Below the pieces are notes generated by a model. The model saw nothing but the letters and a program-made list of their open reading frames with translations. It had not been told where the DNA came from and made no database searches. A DNA stretch of 30,000 nt from NCBI GenBank assembly GCA_001586965.3, contig LUCW03000150.1, forward strand, positions 7,501 to 37,500. Direction: 5' to 3'. The DNA is from Sphaeroforma sirkka. Lineage: Eukaryota; Opisthokonta; Ichthyosporea; Ichthyophonida. Both the position numbers and the translations under genes were made by a program. The number at the start of each line of letters is the position of its first letter. Within the stretch, counting starts at the first letter, position 1. Below are positions 9,491 through 20,973 of this stretch, in pieces.

Positions 9491-11690
9491 TAGTGAGCAA
9501 GATATCCCACCGACAACGGCGAGACAGGCGCCATTACGATGACCTCGAATATTCTAATAACCATGGTAGTAGAAGGTGGTGCCACTCTCTAACAAGACAG
9601 TTATCTAAATCGGTGCCTGTTGCATGTCGACAGCAGCCGTTGGGATACTTTGAGAGTGACTTTAAGTCACCTTTCAGCAATTCATACAACAAAAAAGACG
9701 GAGCTTGTATAGCGATGAATTTAGATGAGTTGTGTACGGTGATAGATGCTGCGAACTTAAAAAGTAAGTCCCACAGAATATCTCATATGCAAGAGAATGA
9801 GTACAACCAATCGTAAGCTTCTCGTACGAGGGCTTGTTAGTCTGACCACTAAACCATTTATCGCTGGGTAAGTATGAGCTTGCAGCTGTTCTTGCTGATA
9901 TCAATGTCAAATGGCTCAAGTACTACGTATTCGACCAAAAAGGATGAATAGAAGTGGACACTCATCCCAACATCCCAATACATACGGGTACGGGACAATT
10001 CAACCATTGGAACCTCTGCAAACTCAATTTGAAGATTCGAATGGGTGTTGGTGTTGATTACAGAAGCGATAAGCATCTAACTTTAGCTAGATTGAAATGT
10101 ATGGGAAACGATGTGTTTAACTCTTAGATTCATGGAGGAAAGAAACACGAGAGTGCTACTATGACATTCAACTCTGACAAAATCTATTGGGCCTACAGAT
10201 TCTTTAGGTCAAACACAGCTCCCTGTCTCTGGAGCGTTAAAGAAAGGTTTCATGAGTATCAAATGTTTTATTGCCTACCCTTGTGTGCAGCACATGGCAA
10301 AAGAGTCTCTAACAACAAACAAACACAGGAACTTCCGCCTGAAAATTCCTGTCAACAAAGGAGTAGAGAACATATAAGAGAGTTTTTAGATAAGATACCG
10401 ACAATGATGTTTGATTCCAGTCGGTTTACGGTGGGCGGTATGCGCTTGGAGATTCGAGAAAATATTCAGGTGAACGACAGGGGTCATGTAGATTGATTGA
10501 GTATGTACTGCTTTTTCCTCGACTTAACTTGGTTCTAAGCCTCAACTTTAAAGTCACGATTGATGATTAGTTGACAAGAATGGAAACAGCATATCACAGA
10601 GGGATAAAATCCCAACTACACTATGGCAGGGAGGAAATACAGTTGACCAAGGCTGAGGTATTTTGCTATATCAATATCAAGATGATTATCGATTTCGTCT
10701 ATGCTAGCCACAGAAATGGAAAAGGAATGTAATACCGATCCTCCAATAGATGGCAATTCTTCACAAAAAAGTGAAAGAATGATTTATGCTGGACCAGGCA
10801 ATACGAATTTATATATTTTTACAAACGCCAATAGGATAGAGCACCAAGTACCGACACGTATATCGAGGAGAAACAAGGAAATGAGGGATGCCATGGCAGG
10901 GGAGAAGAGAGCGATTGATGCACTTATGTACCCATTATTATTACTAATGGTTTATATAGATGTCGTAAAGTCGGCGGCTATCCGAAGTACGGGTGTGGAA
11001 AAGCAACGAAAGCCGGTCTCGTTCAATGGGTATATAACAACCACAGAAACAGTTACAAAAATGTTTTACAATCAAAGCCAAGGGAAGATTTCCCAAAGCC
11101 TGGAGCGGATAGCGGAACGGACTCTGAGAGTGACAATGGTGAAAGGGAAGCACATCAGCACGAACGAATGGACTGATCTGATGAGGATGGGGATTTTTCC
11201 AATGAATCAGGAATTGACTATGACTCCGACGCAGATACGGAAGAGGCCATAGCTGCTGTACAGGACGCAGAAAGGTTATTTGGTTTTGATGATGGTGATT
11301 GTGATTCTATCTTCGAGGAAGAAATAAGCGAGTTTGTGGATATTACGTGGTTAGTACCGAGGGTGACATTTTCCGAATTCCGAGGCAAGGTGACTGTCAG
11401 GAAACAAGATGGCGTGTTCAAGTCAAGTTAGACTTGAATTGGGTAGAGCGGAAAGAAAAGTACAACCAAAAGTCAGATTCCGAATTTAATCTTAATCGGG
11501 AGAAGAGGAAAGACAGCCCAAAACGTCAGGAAACAAGATGGCGTGTTCAAGTCAAGTTAGACTTGAATTGGGTGGAGCGGAAAGAAAAGTACAACCAAAA
11601 GTCAGATTCCGAATTTGATCTTAATCGGGAGAAGAGGAAAGACAACCCGAAACACAGATGATCATGAATTCCTCGAAATGATAAGCACTG
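9490..11690 (+). mobile_element. fossil element A, unrecognised coding relic (paired with element B)
   Basis: The main coding-like stretches are 9493-9816, 10161-10496 and 10701-11252, plus an acidic, Ser/Asp/Glu-rich stretch near 11130-11390. Short peptides recur in the same order about 3 kb downstream in element B: FKSPF, MNLDELCTVI (against MDCDELSTVI), MYCFFLDLTW (against MYCIFLDLTW) and INIKMI (against INIKRI). That collinearity shows both derive from one longer coding sequence. I do not recognise the family. It is broken in many places and looks old. It could be a retroelement, another transposon or a decayed host gene family; nothing decides. Confidence 0.5.
11396..11652 (+). repeat. 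129-bp tandem duplication, in frame
   Basis: Two nearly identical copies (11396-11524 and 11525-about 11652) with a period of 129 bp, exactly 43 codons. In one frame each encodes RWRVQVKLDLNWVERKEKYN followed by a lysine-rich stretch. The two copies differ at only a handful of bases, so the duplication is much younger than the split between elements A and B. Confidence 0.9.
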
Positions 11691-12280
11691 CCTAAAAGAC
11701 GACTAACGATAAGATCAAGGAAAAATACAAAGATTGTTCACGTATTCCGCTGGATGATTTTGCAATACTAGATGAGTATTGATTAGATTGGTGGAATTTT
11801 CAATCTGAGTTGCAACACAGTGCAACTGCGCGAGGTTTTCTCTACCGCTGGATGAGTTTGCAATATTAGTTTGGTATTGATTAGATTGGTTGAATTTTGA
11901 TTGTTAAATTTATAGTTCCAACAGTGCAAGGTTTATGTTTCGATCAATCGTATTCCACTAGATGAGTTCATGCCATCAGATGAGCATTCCGCAATATCAG
12001 ATGATTTTAAGTGAGTAGAAACCAACTGAATGTTTTATTTGAATTTTCACTACAATGTCAAGTCTACAATAAAACCTGAGCGGCACACTTGGTGGTAAGC
12101 GACCACCGCGAAGGTTTATTTAAGAATCAAAAACACCAATGTCCATATATAGTATGCACTCAATATAATGTATTTTTTGGCTAAACGTTTAGTAAATACA
12201 CATAAATAATATGTTTATATGTACATTTCTATTTCTTGTTAAATGTTGGTTGAACGTAAGCTAAAGTCATTACCGCACTA
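11690..12280. other. spacer between elements A and B with a degenerate repeat
   Basis: The motif gctggatga-tttgcaata-ta followed by gtattgattagattgg occurs near 11748-11795 and again near 11838-11890; a related third form (cactagatgagttc) sits near 11955. No gene is visible and the remainder is AT-rich. Confidence 0.5.
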
Positions 12281-14460
12281 TGGGGATATGTAACATATAT
12301 CAAGATTCATTACCAAATCGAAGTAGGGGGAGGAAATATGACAACTCTAAAACAAACCGGAAAACACCCCAAAACCAAAGTGGATCTTCAAACTCTGAAG
12401 GTAGTGACTCGCTAATTTTGTCAAGTAATCATTCGCCAGAACGACAAGCTGACTCCAAACTGGCATATTTCGAAACCATGAATGAAGGACCACCTTGGGG
12501 TGTATCACTCTCTGACAAACTGGAAACGCCCAAATCGTCGATTATAATCTTCAGATGGGTTTGAGAGAAAATTTAAGTCACCGTTCAACTTGAATTTCAG
12601 CACGAAGGATATGTGCTGCATTCCAATGGATTGTGACGAACTCTCAACAGTCATATCAGTTCAAAATATCGCGAATATTCCTCTTATCTCTATGTCACCG
12701 AATATATCCGCTGCGGCCAGGAAAAAGTGTCATTTGGGAGCTGACGGTATCGTAATTGGAACTGTTAACGAAACAGAGTACATTGTTGCAGTGAACTTGA
12801 TCCACAAACATGCCACGACCTGATCGATAGTCTGTGCAGATTGACCGATATTCCGTTCATACACAGTTCTAGTTTGAAATCTGTCATTGATCAAAATGAA
12901 AAGTCAATCACCAGAGAAGAACTGTGTACAGCCCGGCAATTAACTGAAGTAGAGTGGGTGACATATTACACCTGAACAGAAAGGGGATGTTCAAGTGTCT
13001 ACTTCGGGCCAAATCGATCCGATTTCAAAATTTCAAACTCGCAAGTGGAATTTACAACCACAATCTAATTTTGATGGCTTTTTATGTCAACTATCGACGG
13101 TCGCAAAACATCACCTTGGCAAGAATTTCATGTGCACAAAACGTGGCAGGAGTTATAAACTCCGCAACACACGAAAATACACACTTTGGTAGTGCGTCCA
13201 TAAAGTACAACAAAGGTAATTAAAGTCGGGCAAAATAGTACTTTACCGCCAAAAATGCACCAGCTGGGGCCTTGAAAAATGAAACAAGATCAAGAAGGTG
13301 CTGGCATACCCTTGCTCTCTGTACGTTGCGAAGGAGTCGATATCCAAAAAGTAAACACTCAAGATTCCATGCGGAAATACCTACAAAGGCCCGTATGAGT
13401 AGAATACATATGAATGAGTATGGAAATGCAATACATACGAAGATTCCAACGATTCTGTCAGATTCTGGCCGAATTGTGGCTGGTTAAGTGTGGAACTCCG
13501 AGTAGGTGCCGATGGATCTGTAGATTGGGCCACTGTCCTACGAACATGTACTGCATATTTCTTGATTTGACATGGCTCAAAGATGTAGGCATAGAACTTA
13601 CTTTGGATAGTTCTCTGACAATTGATGACTGGCTAATGCGAAATGAAAACGGCGTACGAGTACGGTGTCGGCTTACAACTGATGTATAGTGCAAATTTAC
13701 TGCGTTTGACGCGTGTACAGATATTTGGGCATATCAATATCAAAAGGATTTTGGCTTCAACTATCCTTGCTTTGTTTTTGGCGAAGGAAAACAGTTCAAG
13801 GCTAGGTATCTTTTAGCATTCGACTCATGTCCCAATGACACCAATAGTCGCCGAAATGAGTCAGGAACATGCCGATACTACCATACTCTTGACGGGAAAG
13901 TTAAATATCAAATACCGGCGTATATAGCTTTGAGAGATATATTGGAGCGAACGCGGATTAGGAAAGAGGAAATCAAAATTGATTCATTCTTGCCGTTATA
14001 CGAGGCAAATGGCATATTTAGATGTCGGAAAAAAAATTCGAAATCCTATGCCAGAAAGTAGATCAAGTACCAGGGCGAGTTTGGTTCGCTGGGTGTACGA
14101 GACTCACAGATACGATTGGAAATCTGTAACAATGCTGACCAGTGACGAATAGATATCAGAAGTAAATTCCACCCCTAGGGCTACTACAATGGATGATACC
14201 AAATAAGAAACAGATGAGTTAGAATCTGTGACCACTAAGGCCGATGCAAAATAAATATATGGGCTACACGACAAAAAAAAGTGCTACTGTCCCCGAGGAA
14301 CTTGTCGAGTACATTAATATCAACGATCTGATGCGGACTGTGATATTTTTCAAACACGGTAAAAAAGTTGCAGTGAGAGGTGAAGGTGGGAAAATCACTT
14401 ACGTCTTAAATGTTAAATGGTTAAAACGATCAGATAGCCCTGACCAGGACAACTGACCGC
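12280..14460 (+). mobile_element. fossil element B, unrecognised coding relic (paired with element A)
   Basis: Coding-like stretches include 12280-12564 (Ser/Asn-rich, starting MGICNIYQDSLPN), 12590-12823 (CCIPMDCDELSTVI, later GADGIVIGTVNETEYIVAVN), 13414-13689 (MYCIFLDLTWLKDVGIELTL, then LTIDDWLM) and 14244-14456 (VPEELVEYININDLM, later YVLNVKWLKRSD). Motifs shared with element A appear in the same order at offsets of about 2.9 to 3.1 kb. The element is broken in many places. Family unknown. Its right end lies about 100 bp from the truncated end of the Ty3/gypsy-like fossil on the other strand. Confidence 0.5.
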
Positions 14461-14566
14461 ACAAAATGATGCAGGACAAATGGTAAAAGGATTAGAGCCG
14501 ATCCATGTATTGCTTGATAAATGTGGGTTCCTCGTTCTTAATATATATAAATGCACTGGATCAATA

Positions 14567-17500
14567 CTCATGAATCTATTATCATCAGACCCCGTGGTTG
14601 AATAGATCAGTGTGTGCTAAAAGAATCCGCACGAATCTATCATCATCAGGCCCGTGGTCGAATAGATCGGTGTGTGCTATAAGTATCCGCTCAATCTGCT
14701 CACGATCTTCCTTTGGTAGATTACCAAGGTGTTGATACTGTTCAAATTTCTCCTCTTCTATAAGTTGGTGGTAATCAACATCAACCTTGAGCTCTTCATT
14801 CGCGATTGCAAGATCGACTATCCTTCCCTCTAGGTGCAGAACCTTCTTCTGACTCGTGAATCGTACAGTCATGGCGGTATACAAGGCTCGAAATCGACCT
14901 TTTTGCATATTTCTTGATCCCTTGGCCGCAGCTATGAATGATCTTGTCTTCATCTTTTGGGGTGAACATCGATAGCGGTAGAGCTCTCTCCAAACCATTC
15001 TCTCCCAGTTGTATGATCTTGGCTGAATTCCTGGGAATCACTTGACAGCCAACAACTCTGACCTCATATTCATCCCTCGTACTTTTGATCCACAATCTGT
15101 ATCATCCTTAGTTCTTCTCGATATTGCCTTAAAACTTTAGTACTTTTCCGTCATTCATACGGAATTCATTCCTGACTCTATCTTCAATGACAGAATGAGT
15201 ATAAAATTCCATTTCAAGAATTAAATCTACTCCTTCAGATGGTATTCTTTGGAACACACTGAACTTGTGTTGAAATGTCATCCTTGAACTCCAAAATTTA
15301 AAGTGGCTTTGTACGACGATGCTTGTTCGTGGGTGAGGGATGGACACTGACAATGGTTGATGGATGCACCCTTTTCAATTGCTGGGTTGTTTCCTTTAAG
15401 ATGACCGATATCTTTGCACCTCCATCGAGCAGGCAATCCAATTTAACTCTTTGGCCTCCGTAGTAACGGACTTCAGGAAACAACTGCCATTGCTGCCAAC
15501 GTGATTTATCGATGTCTCCCTCGCATTATTTCATAATCTAAATGACTTTCGACGTGTTGTCCTTGTCGTTGTTGCAAATATTCAGGAGATTCGGTATGTT
15601 TTCTTTACCTTGATCGCACGTGGTTCATTTGAAATACCTTCCTTAACTTTATTTAGACTCATCTACCCTTCTGAGTATTTCTTAACTCTGACCTCATATT
15701 CATACCTCGTGCTTACGTGAGTCATTGGACAATTTCGAATGAAATGCTTTCCATTGCATCTTGGGCAAGGCTCCGAGGTTTTGTCAGGTATTTCCTTAAC
15801 GCTGACTTGTAGTTCCGAAATCATGTTAATCTTCCGTACACTGCGATCTGCGATGTTACCCCATACACCGTAAACATTTATCAGCCCGAATATTGTGCAA
15901 AGATTTATGATTGCTGCTGTCGTGTGGCAACTATTTCTTCATCCTGTAATCTGCAGTATTGTGTAACTTGCTCTTGCCGTGATGTTTGCAGTGAAATTTG
16001 GAGTCTTCATCCATAAATTCATTCTCTTGCTTTCGTTTCAATGCCGAACATTGCTCTGTGTTGTATGAAGTAGTGCAGCAATGTTTCCATGTTAAGGGCA
16101 GTAGAACTTATGCGAGCCTTTCACCGAAATGTTTTATATATCTACTTCAGACTGCTTCTGTTCACTTGTACACTTCTTTAGAAAATTTGCGTATCTGATA
16201 CAAGAGTGCTTTATCGTACTCATATAATCGGATAAATCCCTTGATTTAGCTAAAGAATTGTGCTCTGTCATTACGTATAGAAGCTTACATGTAATGAAAG
16301 CTTCTTGTTCTTCCCGGTTCCAGCCAGCCGCTCTTATAACTGGTATGAGAGATTGAATTCATTTTGAGAATGAAGTGTACACGTCATATATTCTTTTTTT
16401 TCTTCCAAAATGCGTTTCTGGTTTTTGTGCTGATCAACAGTGGTTTGAAATATGAGAGCCGCTTGAATGACGAGCACTAAATCCAATATGCACATTAAAC
16501 ATCTTACCAATCTCGTCGAAGCGTTGCTCGTTCGCCTGTTTTAATCGCGTGATCGTAAATCGCTTCTGTTGTTGTCAGTGCAAAGTTCTACTTTGGATTT
16601 GATAAAACCTTGTCAACTATTTTACCTGTCGATCAAGCCACTTCTCAATTTCCCAAGCGATTTGCGCTTCATTTGGCTTACATGTAATGAAAGCTTCTTG
16701 TTCTTCCCGGTTCCAGCCAGCCGCTCTTATAACTGGTATGAGAGATTGAATTCATTTTGAGAATGAAGTGTACACGTCATATATTTTTTTTCTTCCAAAA
16801 TGCGTTTCTGGTTTTGTGCTGATCAACAGTGGTTTGAAATATGAGAGCCGCTTGAATGACGAGCACTAAATCCAATATGCACATTAAACATCTTACCAAT
16901 CTCGTCGAAGCGTTGCTCGTTCGCCTGTTTTAATCGCGTGATCGTAAATCGCTTCTGTTGTTGTCAGTGCAAAGTTCTACTTTGGATTTGATAAAACCTT
17001 GTCAACTATTTTACCTGTCGATCAAGCCACTTCTCAATTTCCCAAGCGATTTGCGCTTCATTTGGCTTACATGTAATGAAAGCTTCTTGTTCTTCCCGGT
17101 TCCAGCCAGCCGCTCTTATAACTGGTATGAGAGATTGAATTCATTTTGAGAATGAAGTGTACACGTCATATATTCTTTTTCTTCCAAAATGCGTTTCTGG
17201 TTTTTGTGCTGATCAACAGTGGTTTGAAATATGAGAGCCGCTTGAATGACGAGCACTAAATCCAATATGCACATTAAACATCTTACCAATCTCGTCGAAG
17301 CGTTGCTCGTTCGCCTGTTTTAATCGCGTGATCGTAAATCGCTTCTGTTGTTGTCAGTGCAAAGTTCTACTTTGGATTTGATAAAACCTTGTCAACTATT
17401 TTACCTGTCGATCAAGCCACTTCTCAATTTCCCAAGCGATTTGCGCTTCATTTGGCTTACATGTAATGAAAGCTTCTTGTTCTTCCCGGTTCCAGCCAGC

Positions 17501-18470
17501 CGCTCTTATAACTGGTATGAGAGATTGAATTCATTTTGAGAATGAAGTGTACACGTCATATATTCTTTTTTTTTCTTCCAAAATGCGTTTCTGGTTTTTG
17601 TGCTGATCAACAGTGGTTTGAAATATGAGAGCCGCTTGAATGACGAGCACTAAATCCAATATGCACATTAAACATCTTACCAATCTCGTCGAAGCGTTGC
17701 TCGTTCGCCTGTTTTAATCGCGTGATCGTAAATCGCTTCTGTTGTTGTCAGTGCAAAGTTCTACTTTGGATTTGATAAAACCTTGTCAACTATTTTACCT
17801 GTCGATCAAGCCACTTCTCAATTTCCCAAGCGATTTGCGCTTCATTTGGAATTTGTGGTTTTTTTTTCCATGCCCATTTCAAGGTCTGTCTGCTTAGACA
17901 CCCTTACATGGTCTCGTATATCAGGTTTGTTAAGACGGCGAAGATACACGTTGTGTTCTGGCATAATTTCCGCGAAACAATCCATATCCAGTGCTGCATA
18001 CCCTCAGGGACACCATCAAATACTCTCTTGTCTATCCGAGATGAAGATTTCTGTACCTCCAGGAGGTCAGCTAACTTCAACTCATCACCTGGCAAAGAGC
18101 GTATCTAGGGATCATAGTGCAATAAGGGATCCTTTGTAATTACAAGTTTGCTGCTTCAATTTTGTACATATGTATTTTTCATTGTTGGCTTGCAGAAATT
18201 GCTCTTTAGTCGGGGTTCACCAATCTGTCCTTCGGTCTGATAACCCGAAATGTTATATACTGTGACGATTGAGTCTGGAGCGCACCACCTCTCGGTGATA
18301 TCCAAGTCAACCTTCTTATGTAGAGCAGTTCTGCTTCTAAAGATTCCCACCCCTGATGCGCACAACCTGAGACACTGCCTCTGCAAAGAACCTCATGGTC
18401 AGCGATGCGTATGATGTCTCTCGCTCGAAACAAACTACCACAATAGGTAGGTACGATTGTCAACCACTTT
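14567..18470 (-). mobile_element. Ty3/gypsy-like retroelement fossil, gag-like to post-protease part
   Basis: Read on the minus strand from high to low coordinates, the parts are: gag-like sequence (about 18470-16200), a zinc knuckle with CPRCNGKHFIRNC (near 15775-15735), an aspartic protease region with KLDCLLDGGAKISVI (near 15450-15400), a post-protease stretch (15353-15129), and a pre-reverse-transcriptase linker with ILIAHTDLFDHG (near 14660-14620). This order is that of Ty3/gypsy gag-pol. Reverse transcriptase, RNase H and integrase are not seen. The element is truncated and broken in several places, and looks old. I could not identify LTRs. A short tandem duplication of about 62 bp (14567-14693) marks its truncated end. 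Confidence 0.72.
16284..17849 (-). repeat. 389-bp tandem repeat, four copies, inside the retroelement fossil
   Basis: Four head-to-tail copies with a period of 389-390 bp begin near 16284, 16677, 17066 and 17456. Each carries gcttacatgtaatgaaagct and gccgcttgaatgacgagcac. By eye the copies are almost identical and differ mainly in the length of a T run before cttccaaaatgcg. On the minus strand the unit reads partly as gag-like sequence (EAQIAWEIEKWLDRQVK). The near identity contrasts with the decay of the surrounding fossil. Confidence 0.95.
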
Positions 18471-18479
18471 CGTCAACTC

Positions 18480-19317
18480 CCTTTGACAATTCTTGCAGGC
18501 AACTAAGAAGGATTGATTCTTCGTGCAGTGGGCCTTGCTACTGCTCAGTGCAATGAGTCTTGCTCCATCTGCAAATTAATTCTGATTGTGTTCTATCTCG
18601 TCCAGGTTCCTGTGATATGTATAAAGTTACGAAATACATCAAACATACAAAAATAGTAAATAGATGATAATAATAGTCAAAATCACAATTACAAATAATG
18701 CAAATTGTCAATTCTTAAATTCTTCCGTATTTGATTGACGCATATAACTGATGAGCACATTCCAAGATATGACTGGATGGATATAACTGATGAGTACATT
18801 CCAAGATAGTGATCGCGCGTGTTCTTATTGGTCAAGGTAGTATTCTTATGAATTTATGTTGTTATAATCGTTTTATTTAGACTTCATATGAGAGGCTCAA
18901 GGCCTGTTCATAATTTTGTAGGTTGACCTGAAACCTCTGTGTGCACTATCCTATCTAACATTAAAACATCTGAAAGCACATGGTTTGTGCCTCTCGATGT
19001 TAAGACTGATATCCAAACGATTTCAATCGATTTTCATTCTTCTTCGAATTTCATTTTATTCCCTTCTGGCCTTGTGCCTCACCTTCTTCAACGTCTGTGT
19101 GAGGAGAACAGATGAAAAGGGGTGTGGCGGGGGGAAGCGTGAGGAGAATAGATGATACGAAGGACCTTCTATTCCCTCGCTTTTATACCCTAGTAAAAAA
19201 GCAAGAGAAGAGTCTTGTGATGGAATGACATCAGTAAAAAATTCCTGACGAATTCTGATGACATTCCAGAAACAAGGTGATAAAAAATATAAATATCAGA
19301 TTAGAGTCTGCGGTAAT
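18480..19317. other. intergenic with short repeats, no recognisable gene
   Basis: Two copies of atataactgatgag-acattccaagata lie at about 18745-18810. Two copies of tgaggagaa-agatga lie near 19100 and 19142. An imperfect inverted repeat is listed separately. No coding sequence is visible. Confidence 0.55.
19221..19268. repeat. 14-bp inverted repeat beside the recombinase relic
   Basis: Arms tggaatgacatcag (19221-19234) and ctgatgacattcca (19255-19268) pair at 13 of 14 positions across a 20-base spacer. It lies about 50 bp beyond the 3' end of the tyrosine-recombinase relic. Confidence 0.7.
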
Positions 19318-20180
19318 TTATGCTGTTGTACTTTCAGTCACCGTAGTGCCCGGAGAAGCGCGATCCGCGTTAATATGCACATAAGACTTTACGGTCCCCT
19401 CGGCGATCCCAAGCATCGTACTGATACCGTTGTGTGATGCCCCCAATGCTAACGCACTGTCCACGAAGCCTCGACGAAAGCCGTGGGACGTCAATGGTGA
19501 TATAAAATCGCTGGAGATACCTGCAAGGAGAAAATTCTGAGTCAGGTCTACCCAAAACAACTGTCGTTGCACTGGAGAATTGGAGATTTCGTCAATGGAC
19601 TCCAGAGCCAGTGAAGGGTGAGCTGACCCACAGGTAAAGTATTGCCTTCCCATGAAATCCAGGGCATCTTTAAGGTTAGCATGGAGGAACGCAAAAACTT
19701 ATGTGTTCACCTGTCGACCATGGGAGGCAAAAGCATTGGGCGTGCGATTGAACCGTTTACGTTCGACAAGTGTCGTGTGTATCATGTGATCAGCAGGACT
19801 AAAAGTCCAACGATGAAGAAGTAAACTATCAGTGCCTTCTAATATAAAGGCACCTGCACAGAACGAAATACCGTATACACCCAACCTGCGTATTCAAAGC
19901 TCAGCTCAGCCGCCGGTTGTGTTCGGCCCTCCAGTATGTAGATGGACATGTACGCCGTTTTAAGTTCCTTCCATATATCAGTGGTGACACTCATCGACCA
20001 AAGATTCGTGGTTGAGCGCCTTACTCTATTTGACCATGGCGGCACTGACGGTATGTGTCTGTCGTAGGTTCATGTTCGTGTTCAGCATGAGATGAACCAA
20101 ATACTTGATTCGCACCAATACATACCTTGATCGATCTGGGCATCTGTACTACTTCTATGCGAATCTGATAACTCTTTCAC
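19318..20180 (-). mobile_element. tyrosine recombinase element relic (Crypton or DIRS/Ngaro type unresolved)
   Basis: The minus-strand stretch 19653-19318 encodes the C-terminal half of a tyrosine recombinase: LTSHGFRRGFVDSALALGAS supplies the H-x-x-R box and GTVKSYVH the terminal tyrosine, at the usual spacing of about 35 residues. Further coding-like minus-strand pieces occur at 19884-19699 (FILEGTDSLLLHRWTFSPAD), about 20061-19877 (KELKTAYMSIYILEG) and about 20180-20122, with plausible splice junctions between them, but their connection is unproven. No reverse transcriptase was seen nearby, which leans slightly to Crypton, though DIRS-like elements cannot be excluded. It is treated here as a broken copy. 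Confidence 0.55.
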
Positions 20181-20471
20181 GATATAATGTATCATCCTTA
20201 AATGATATTCTAAACAATAAGCCATCACCCACACCAGAATAGGCAAACACATGCTGATAGTGTTGTGTCACTCTTTAGACGTTTATCTAGGTCTCAACGT
20301 TCATATTCAAACAGCAGGCAATCAAGACCATGAAAGACGACAGCAATTGCCCTACTGGAGTACTTGAAGACGACATCGGTAAGTTTCTTGATTCGACCAA
20401 AACAACTGAAATATACCACCCCGATCAACAACGACAAGCCTAGCTAAAGCTACAGGTAGGCTCTGAGATAG
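20181..20471. other. spacer, possible short exon on plus strand
   Basis: No firm gene. An AAACAG acceptor-like site near 20318 and a strong gtaagtttc donor near 20380 bracket about 60 bases that are open on the plus strand (QAIKTMKDDSNCPTGVLEDD). Nothing upstream or downstream joins to it. Confidence 0.3.
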
Positions 20472-20973
20472 TGTAATTTTTTTAATCCTATTTTGTTAGA
20501 ACATCTCGTGAAACTACCAACGTGGCCGCCACCTCGTGCCAAGTGAGCGTCAATCAATCCCTTCCCATCCTGGGTCTCGGTGTTGATGTATCGAATGATT
20601 TCGATAAGGCGACTCAGATTCAGTACTCCAAGGAATATCAGCAGTTCATTCCTTGTATCTATAGTATCCGGTAGTATCTGACACGAGCACAGTTGTCCCA
20701 ATGTATGGGCGCTTAACTGCGAGGGGTTGTAATTTTCTTAATCCCATTTTGTTTAGAACATCTCATGAAACTAGCAACGTCGCCGCCACCTCGTACCAAG
20801 TGAGCGTAAATCAATCCCTTCCCATCCTGGGTCTCGGTGTGGTTGTATCGAATGATTTCGATAAGGCGACTCAGATTCAGTACTCCAAGGAATATCAGCA
20901 GCTTCTTCCTTGTATCTATAGTATCCGGTAGTATCTGACACAAGCACAGTTATCCTTATGTATGGGCGCTTCT
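20472..20973 (-). repeat. tandem duplication, 257-bp period, in the transposase relic
   Basis: Copies at about 20472-20716 and 20729-20973 share most of their bases, including tcaatcccttcccatcctgg and cagattcagtactccaagga, and each ends with atgtatgggcgct. Both encode the TETQDGKGLI block of the transposase on the minus strand. Confidence 0.92.

Noticed and set aside
16569-17539. Three identical 63-codon plus-strand frames as a small gene family
   Set aside because: They are the same frame in each 389-bp repeat unit. The coding signal in this block, where visible, is gag-like on the minus strand.
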